Positions 59,148 through 64,000 of a stretch of 64,000 bases of DNA are shown piece after piece (positions within the stretch are counted from its first letter, which is position 1; every line of letters begins with the position of its first letter). Source of the stretch: Hofstenia miamia (lineage: Eukaryota > Xenacoelomorpha > Acoela > Hofsteniidae); the NCBI GenBank assembly GCA_900660155.1, contig CABFPE010000753.1, positions 175,798 through 239,797 on the forward strand. Direction: 5' to 3'. The notes beneath the pieces were generated by a model, which saw only the letters and a program-made list of their open reading frames with translations, did no database searches and was not told the DNA's origin. The position numbers and the translations under genes are program-made.

Positions 59148-60326
59148 TTAAGACATGTAAAATTGCATGAATAAAACGAAAAAAATTGCCAATAATACCC
59201 CAACAATTCTGTCCAATCCAAGTGCACAAATCTGCCACTCATATTTATGGAAATCCACACTTTTAGCGATCACATCATTAAAACTAGGCAGTTGAAAGAC
59301 AGCGGAAATAATTTTGTTGTTCAGCAACTTTTTCATGAGAAAAGGGATGGAGCGTCTAGAGTTACCTTCATATAAATTACAAACCAGAATTATTTTAAAC
59401 AAATTGATAGTCTCTATCAATAACTTGATAATAATGGATTTCACAAAAACAGGAAGAGGGTTGCTGTTGGCGGGCAGAATATCTACATGAAAAAGCAAGT
59501 AAAGAAATTCAGCCAAAAATAAAGTTATTGCGTGATTTATTTTCTCTCCAGAATCAACTGAAATAAATATGTTCATAAAAGCTAAAAATGTGATAAAAGT
59601 CGAAGGAAAGATCAGCACAGCTATGTAATAGTTGGGATTTCGTTCCATATTTGTGGAAATTGTGATTAGAGAATAACTCAAATTTTGATTTCCACGAATG
59701 TGAAAATGCTTAGCATTAGATATATTGAATTTCTTTTTCACAGTCCACTCCTGATAAAAAATATCGGTGTTTGAAAATTCTGAAAGATCAAAAATAGATG
59801 AATTCCAAAATATTTGGACAACAGTATCTGGATAATTCCTCGAGCCCATTGTTATATAGATCTTTTGAACATCAAAAGGAAACTGACTAACATCAATTTT
59901 ATATGGTAGCTTTACAGTGACAGGAAACGATGTATAGATATCCCCATTTGAGTGAACGCTAGCGAATCTCAGCGGAACATAAATCATATCAATTGTATCA
60001 AAAAAGCCAATATCGGGAAACCAAACAGACTCATAGGGTATTATGAACATAGTATTTCCGCCGTAGGTGGTGTTGGCGTTCCACTGAATTTCAGGCATAT
60101 TGTAATGCACGAAAAATATATTTTGGGAAGTAATTTGTCCGTTCATTTCGTCCACTTCGAATATTCTATTCAATTCTGAGTGAAAGTACACTGAATTTAC
60201 AGTGGCTGGCTTTATAAGAGGTGTGTTCAACTTGAAAAAATTCTGCAAAAACATGTCAGTGAAGTTGTCACCACTGATAATATTAGGCAATAAAATCAAA
60301 AAAGCCCTTCGCACCCAACTTTCCAT
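59148..60326 (-). CDS. Intronless nicotinic-type channel subunit lacking both Cys-loop cysteines, paralogue (392 aa)
   Basis: Same length and architecture as the 56.3 kb gene, and most residues are identical. Signal peptide about 1-19, WFPD (102-105), a Cys-less Cys-loop (YKIDVSQFPFDVQKI, with Y142 and I156 in the cysteine places), and loop B GSR instead of GSW. M2 starts GEKINHAITLFLAEF with Glu -1', 9' Leu and 11' Glu. M1, M3 and M4 lie in the same positions. It differs mainly in the signal peptide, the segment after the Cys-loop, and the M3-M4 loop and M4. Identity at the DNA level is uneven: about 98% in some tracts, including synonymous sites, and much lower elsewhere. That suggests gene conversion. 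Full-length and uninterrupted, so probably functional. Ligand unknown. Confidence 0.92.
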   Translation of the reverse strand: MESWVRRAFLILLPNIISGDNFTDMFLQNFFKLNTPLIKPATVNSVYFHSELNRIFEVDEMNGQITSQNIFFVHYNMPEIQWNANTTYGGNTMFIIPYESVWFPDIGFFDTIDMIYVPLRFASVHSNGDIYTSFPVTVKLPYKIDVSQFPFDVQKIYITMGSRNYPDTVVQIFWNSSIFDLSEFSNTDIFYQEWTVKKKFNISNAKHFHIRGNQNLSYSLITISTNMERNPNYYIAVLIFPSTFITFLAFMNIFISVDSGEKINHAITLFLAEFLYLLFHVDILPANSNPLPVFVKSIIIKLLIETINLFKIILVCNLYEGNSRRSIPFLMKKLLNNKIISAVFQLPSFNDVIAKSVDFHKYEWQICALGLDRIVGVLLAIFFVLFMQFYMS

Positions 60327-61713
60327 TATTGAATTAAGTAGTGATTAACACATTAAATTTCTAGTTTGTGATTAAAATTTAGGCGCATTTTAAAATTCAT
60401 GAAAGTTAACTAATATCAAAAGAAAAGCTCATTATATATTTAAATGAAAAGAAAAAATATTAAATAATGAATTGAATGGAAATAATTTGAAAACGATTCT
60501 ACAAAGGCTTAAAATGTATACACTACTTTAACGTATATACATTTGAATAAATTTAGAAATCCGAAATCAATGATATTGCATTTATAAGTTAGAAATACAA
60601 ATTAAATTGGAAACTAGGCATCAAACAGTTAAATACTTGTAATCGCATTAAATGCTACAATGGTGAAACTATTATAATTAGTTTTATAGTAACACAGCCT
60701 GATAAAATTATCTGGAAAATTGCAAATTTTAAAAAACTAACTAAAACAATTAAGGGGACATGTCAGGATTGGCAAAAAATGTATTATATTACATTTTAAA
60801 AGTTTAGAACGTTTTAAAATATTAAAACCATTTGTCTTTGACTTAGATAGACCCAGCTCAAGGTATGAAAATTTTGCTAAAAACCCACACAGTAGCAAAC
60901 ATTGAATTATGATAAACGTGTTAACATTCACTTTTCTTTTCATGCACATAAACAAAACGCCAGTTTTGCTATTTTTCAGTAGAAAATCGATTATAAAAAT
61001 ATTTATGGACGAAACCCTAAATTTTTTTCCAAAATTTTTATATAAATTTGAAAAAATATTAAAAAACTCTGCAAAAACAGTTGTTTTAAACAGTGTTTTA
61101 ATCTGGTGCTGTTTAAAAATGCCAAACCTGGGGCATCACAAACCTGAGAAATCACAAACATTTTTTATTGTACAATGTACATGGTTTGCATTTTAGAAAC
61201 TGCCCTAGTTGATAGTTTTCCGTTTTTCTGCACAGATAAAGCTTGATAAAATCAAATCCGACAATTGTTGGTTCTTAGATGTTCCAACCACTGCACCACT
61301 TAAAACTGTATTAATTTTTGTGTTACTTATATATTAGACAAAAAATTGTTGGATTTTCAAAAGCCCCATCATTTGATTCGATCTTTGCAGTAAACCTGTA
61401 TAATATTGAAATTTATGTTAAAAATATTGTAACGATTTTCTTCAAAAACATTCTTCAAGAAATTTAAACTGGGTGGCAATCATAAAGTGAAATTAGTGGT
61501 CGTAGAATGAAAACTTTTTGAAATATCGTATGTTGAGAAATAATCATAATTGGTTGAAATATATGAAATAACTTGAAAAAGAAACTATTTGAATCAAAAT
61601 GCATAAAAACGCAAAAAGGTTACAGTGAACTTCTCTATACATTTCATACTTTAAATGTATAACAATCCGGGAAAAAGTTAATAATAGTAAGCTGCAATTC
61701 CAGACGCAGTTCC
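60327..61713. other. Non-coding; 5' flank of the third receptor gene
   Basis: AT-rich; no convincing gene was seen. A plus-strand 95-codon ORF (60909-61196) is rich in F, K and L and looks random. Confidence 0.4.
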
Positions 61714-62134
61714 AACCCATCCGAAAAATTGCGGAGTTTGTATATATTATAAAATATTCTATTTTTGAATTTAATACTTTGATAGAAATTGAGTGTTAAT
61801 ATTAGAATTACATTATAAAAAATATCCAAAAATTTAAATTTCTTTGCCAAAATCAAGAGTTCAACCAAGTGATTTAAAAACGGATAAATTTAAAAAATCA
61901 TTCTGAATGTGACACTTGAGATAAACCCATCCGAAAAATTGCGGAGTTTGTATATATTATAAAATATTCTATTTTTGAATTTAATACTTTGATAGAAATT
62001 GAGTGTTAATATTAGAATTACATTATAAAAAATATCCAAAAATTTAAATTTCTTTGCCAAAATCAAGAGTTCAACCAAGTGATTTAAAAACGGATAAATT
62101 TAAAAAATCATTCTGAATGTGACACTTGAGATAA
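61714..62134. repeat. Perfect tandem duplication, 2 x 210 bp
   Basis: 61714-61923 and 61924-62133 appear identical over their full length, starting AACCCATCCGAAAAATTGCG. Identity implies a very recent duplication or an assembly overlap. Confidence 0.95.
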
Positions 62135-62475
62135 AAAACAGCGGATATATAAAAAATTCAACAAAGAGCCTAAATCATGCATTCATGGTTTGCCATAATT
62201 ATAATCAAATATTTATATCAAAACATCACTAGAATTTCATATTCCCCGATTAAAAGGTGATTTGATTTGTTTCAATAGACTTGTTAAAAATTCCTTAGCT
62301 GTAAATCAATAAAGCCGATAAATAATTGATTCCCGTGCAGAATGGTAACTGTTGAAAATTAAGTCTATTGGAATTTAAGGAATTGTGGTGTGTAACAAAC
62401 TCCTTGGTGGAAGCGAAAAGAGAGCATGGAAAAATTGATTAAAATTCGCACATTAAATACATGAAGTCTTAGTAA
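62135..62475. other. Non-coding AT-rich stretch
   Basis: Nothing was recognised. It may be 3' untranslated or flanking sequence of the gene at the right edge. Confidence 0.35.
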
Positions 62476-63531
62476 TCAAGACATCATCAGTGTAAAAGAA
62501 TAAAATACGAACCTGAAAATTGTTTTCTGTCGAATGAGGTATGACATTTTGAGAATGTGATCTAAGATAAATATAACATTGAAAAATTAAAGGCAAACTT
62601 ACATTTCTTTAATAGGGTCTCCTTTCTTTAGTTCAACTAAAACGAACAGGTTAAAAACTTGAAATATATTGTTAAAAAGCTAGAACACATTGGGAATGTT
62701 TAAAGGTGCCCCAGAATTACAAAAATGTTCTAGTCCAATTTTGTGCGGATTAACTTGGGTGGTTAGAGCCAATCGATTAGGGTTATGCTTATTGAAAATT
62801 TAGAAATTTTTATATCTCAACACTGTTTAGGTGGAGCTTTTGACATAAGTAAAATTACCCCATCTACTTATTTTCCGTTCTAGTGAGCCAATATGTTCAT
62901 AATTTTGCATGTGTAAATCATGAACAATAAAATTTTCAAATTATTGTAATGATGCTGACGTCAGCATTGTGTGAGTTAGATATGTATTTTTTGTAATTTT
63001 AGGTAAAGTCTTACCACCAGCTGAATAAAATCCCATAATGAGTTTTTTCTAATCATGATCAAAGATATATATAAATATATACACACTCACTGAAAAGTCA
63101 TAAGATAAAGGCCGATGGAAGGGACATGATTACATTCAAAATCATCGAAAATTCAAAAAAATGCGATTTTTTGCAGTTATCAATATTTCAATCTAAAATA
63201 TTGCAGCGCACTACAACTGTGTAAACATGTACTAAAACATATAAAAATCTTAGTTTGCAATAATAAAACTCAAATACACGTCATATTTTACATACGATAA
63301 AATTTAAATAATCAAAAAATGTATAGAATAAAGTCATATTTATAATTAAAAAAATAATAGAATCAGTTCCATATCGTTTCTCACCTCTAAATGACTTCAG
63401 AAAATTTAATGCCTACCTATAGTGTTCTCTAAATCCCGTATAGTAGAGGCTTGTCGTTCAACCAATGTCGTTAAATCCATTAGTTTAATTGAAAGCTTTT
63501 CGTACTGTACGGTGGCATCAAGTAGCTGTTT
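62476..63531 (-). CDS. 3' exons of a second coiled-coil protein (partial, enters from the right edge)
   Basis: Exon 63417-63531 (115 bp) lies between a TTAATTTAG acceptor and a GTAGGC donor and is fully open: KQLLDATVQYEKLSIKLMDL then TTLVERQASTIRDLENTI, a clear heptad-like coiled coil. It joins in phase to exon 62603-62636 (34 bp; VELKKGDPIKE) between TTTTAG and GTAAGT. A possible last exon 62476-62512, after AACAATTTTCAG, would add FVFYSFTLMMS and a stop in phase, with a 90-nt intron. Upstream exons lie in 63540-64000 or beyond; a 15-nt candidate (KKYME, 63664-63678) is too short to trust. Family not recognised. It may or may not belong to the coiled-coil gene at 50-53 kb, 10 kb away on the same strand. 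Confidence 0.55.
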
Positions 63532-64000
63532 CTAAATTAAATCAAAATTAACCCAACAACAACTCAAAGATACATAATTATATAATAAATACATAATATA
63601 TAAAATATTTACCTAACAACATTAAGCTTTATGCAAATTATATATATATACATAAATACCTACCTCCATGTATTTTTTCTACATAACCATATATTCTGAT
63701 TTTTCCACATCAATTCCTGAATTGTTGTAGGACAGTCTTTTAGTAGTCCCTACCTTCATGCAAAATATTTTAAGGATCGATGAGTTTTTTAGCGAGTAAT
63801 CGCAAAAAATTTAATTTTCGCCCAAAAACCCCAAGTCCCGCTTAGTATGGAAAATTTTACTCGACATCTATGTAGTGGATTTTTGAAAAAGTCATACTAC
63901 CTAGAGGGAGCTATTAGTGTATATATATATATATATATATAAGTACAATATCAACCATTATTAAAAGACAATTCAGAAATAATGTAAATTCAATAGAAGT
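63532..64000. other. Intronic or flanking sequence with (TA)n
   Basis: (TA)n lies at about 63919-63941. Possible further exon material near 63660-63760 on the minus strand could not be placed in frame. Confidence 0.35.

Noticed and set aside
1-64000. CRISPR arrays, operons, ribosome-binding sites, tRNA or rRNA genes
   Set aside because: The window is clearly animal nuclear DNA. The tandem repeats lack spacer structure, and no tRNA or rRNA signature was seen by eye.

Overview
This is a strongly AT-rich (by eye about 70% A+T), repeat-laden, gene-poor window from an animal nuclear genome. Evidence is nicotinic-type Cys-loop-superfamily receptor genes, spliceosomal introns with GT..AG borders and TTTAG/TTCAG acceptors, LINEs, Ty3/gypsy, hAT and Harbinger-type elements. 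One multi-exon gene has very short introns (39, 42 and 53 nt) beside longer ones, and CpG is not obviously depleted. This suits a non-vertebrate with a short-intron class, such as a flatworm-like or other invertebrate lineage. I cannot name the species.\n\nLayout. 1-9.9 kb is a graveyard of broken elements: an LTR-type fossil with three LTR-like repeats, a virus-like fossil with structural-protein-like frames, and a Ty3/gypsy pol fossil. A piece closely related to the gypsy fossil lies inside the virus-like one. 9.9-13 kb holds a tandem repeat, AT-rich DNA and a poly-C assembly gap. At 13.1 kb (minus) is a small single-pass membrane protein gene. 14-35 kb is mostly non-coding, with two Tourist-like MITEs, three copies of a hAT MITE with GAGCCGAGCC subterminal repeats, a 1.14 kb hAT element with an exact 8-bp target duplication, and a decayed LINE. 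Candidate isolated exons lie at 29.2, 35.6-35.8 and 36.4 kb.\n\n37.7-60.3 kb carries the main genes: three intronless minus-strand genes for pentameric ligand-gated ion channel subunits of the nicotinic type (392-394 aa). All three have lost one or both of the cysteines that define the Cys-loop, and all lack the vicinal Cys pair of acetylcholine-binding alpha subunits. The 56-60 kb pair is a recent tandem duplication with near-identical internal tracts. A truncated copy of the 3' end of the first gene lies at 40 kb. Between them are a second LINE, decayed coding remnants, a second hAT element (47.7-48.9 kb) with a recognisable transposase dimerisation domain, and a seven-exon coiled-coil protein gene (50.4-52.9 kb) whose splice phases all agree. 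The right edge holds exons of another coiled-coil protein.\n\nThe most interesting signal is the receptor cluster: intronless, tandem, divergent channel subunits with the family's signature disulfide and acetylcholine pocket eroded but the channel domain kept. That pattern resembles lineage-specific sensory receptor expansions such as the octopus chemotactile receptors, but function here is inference only.
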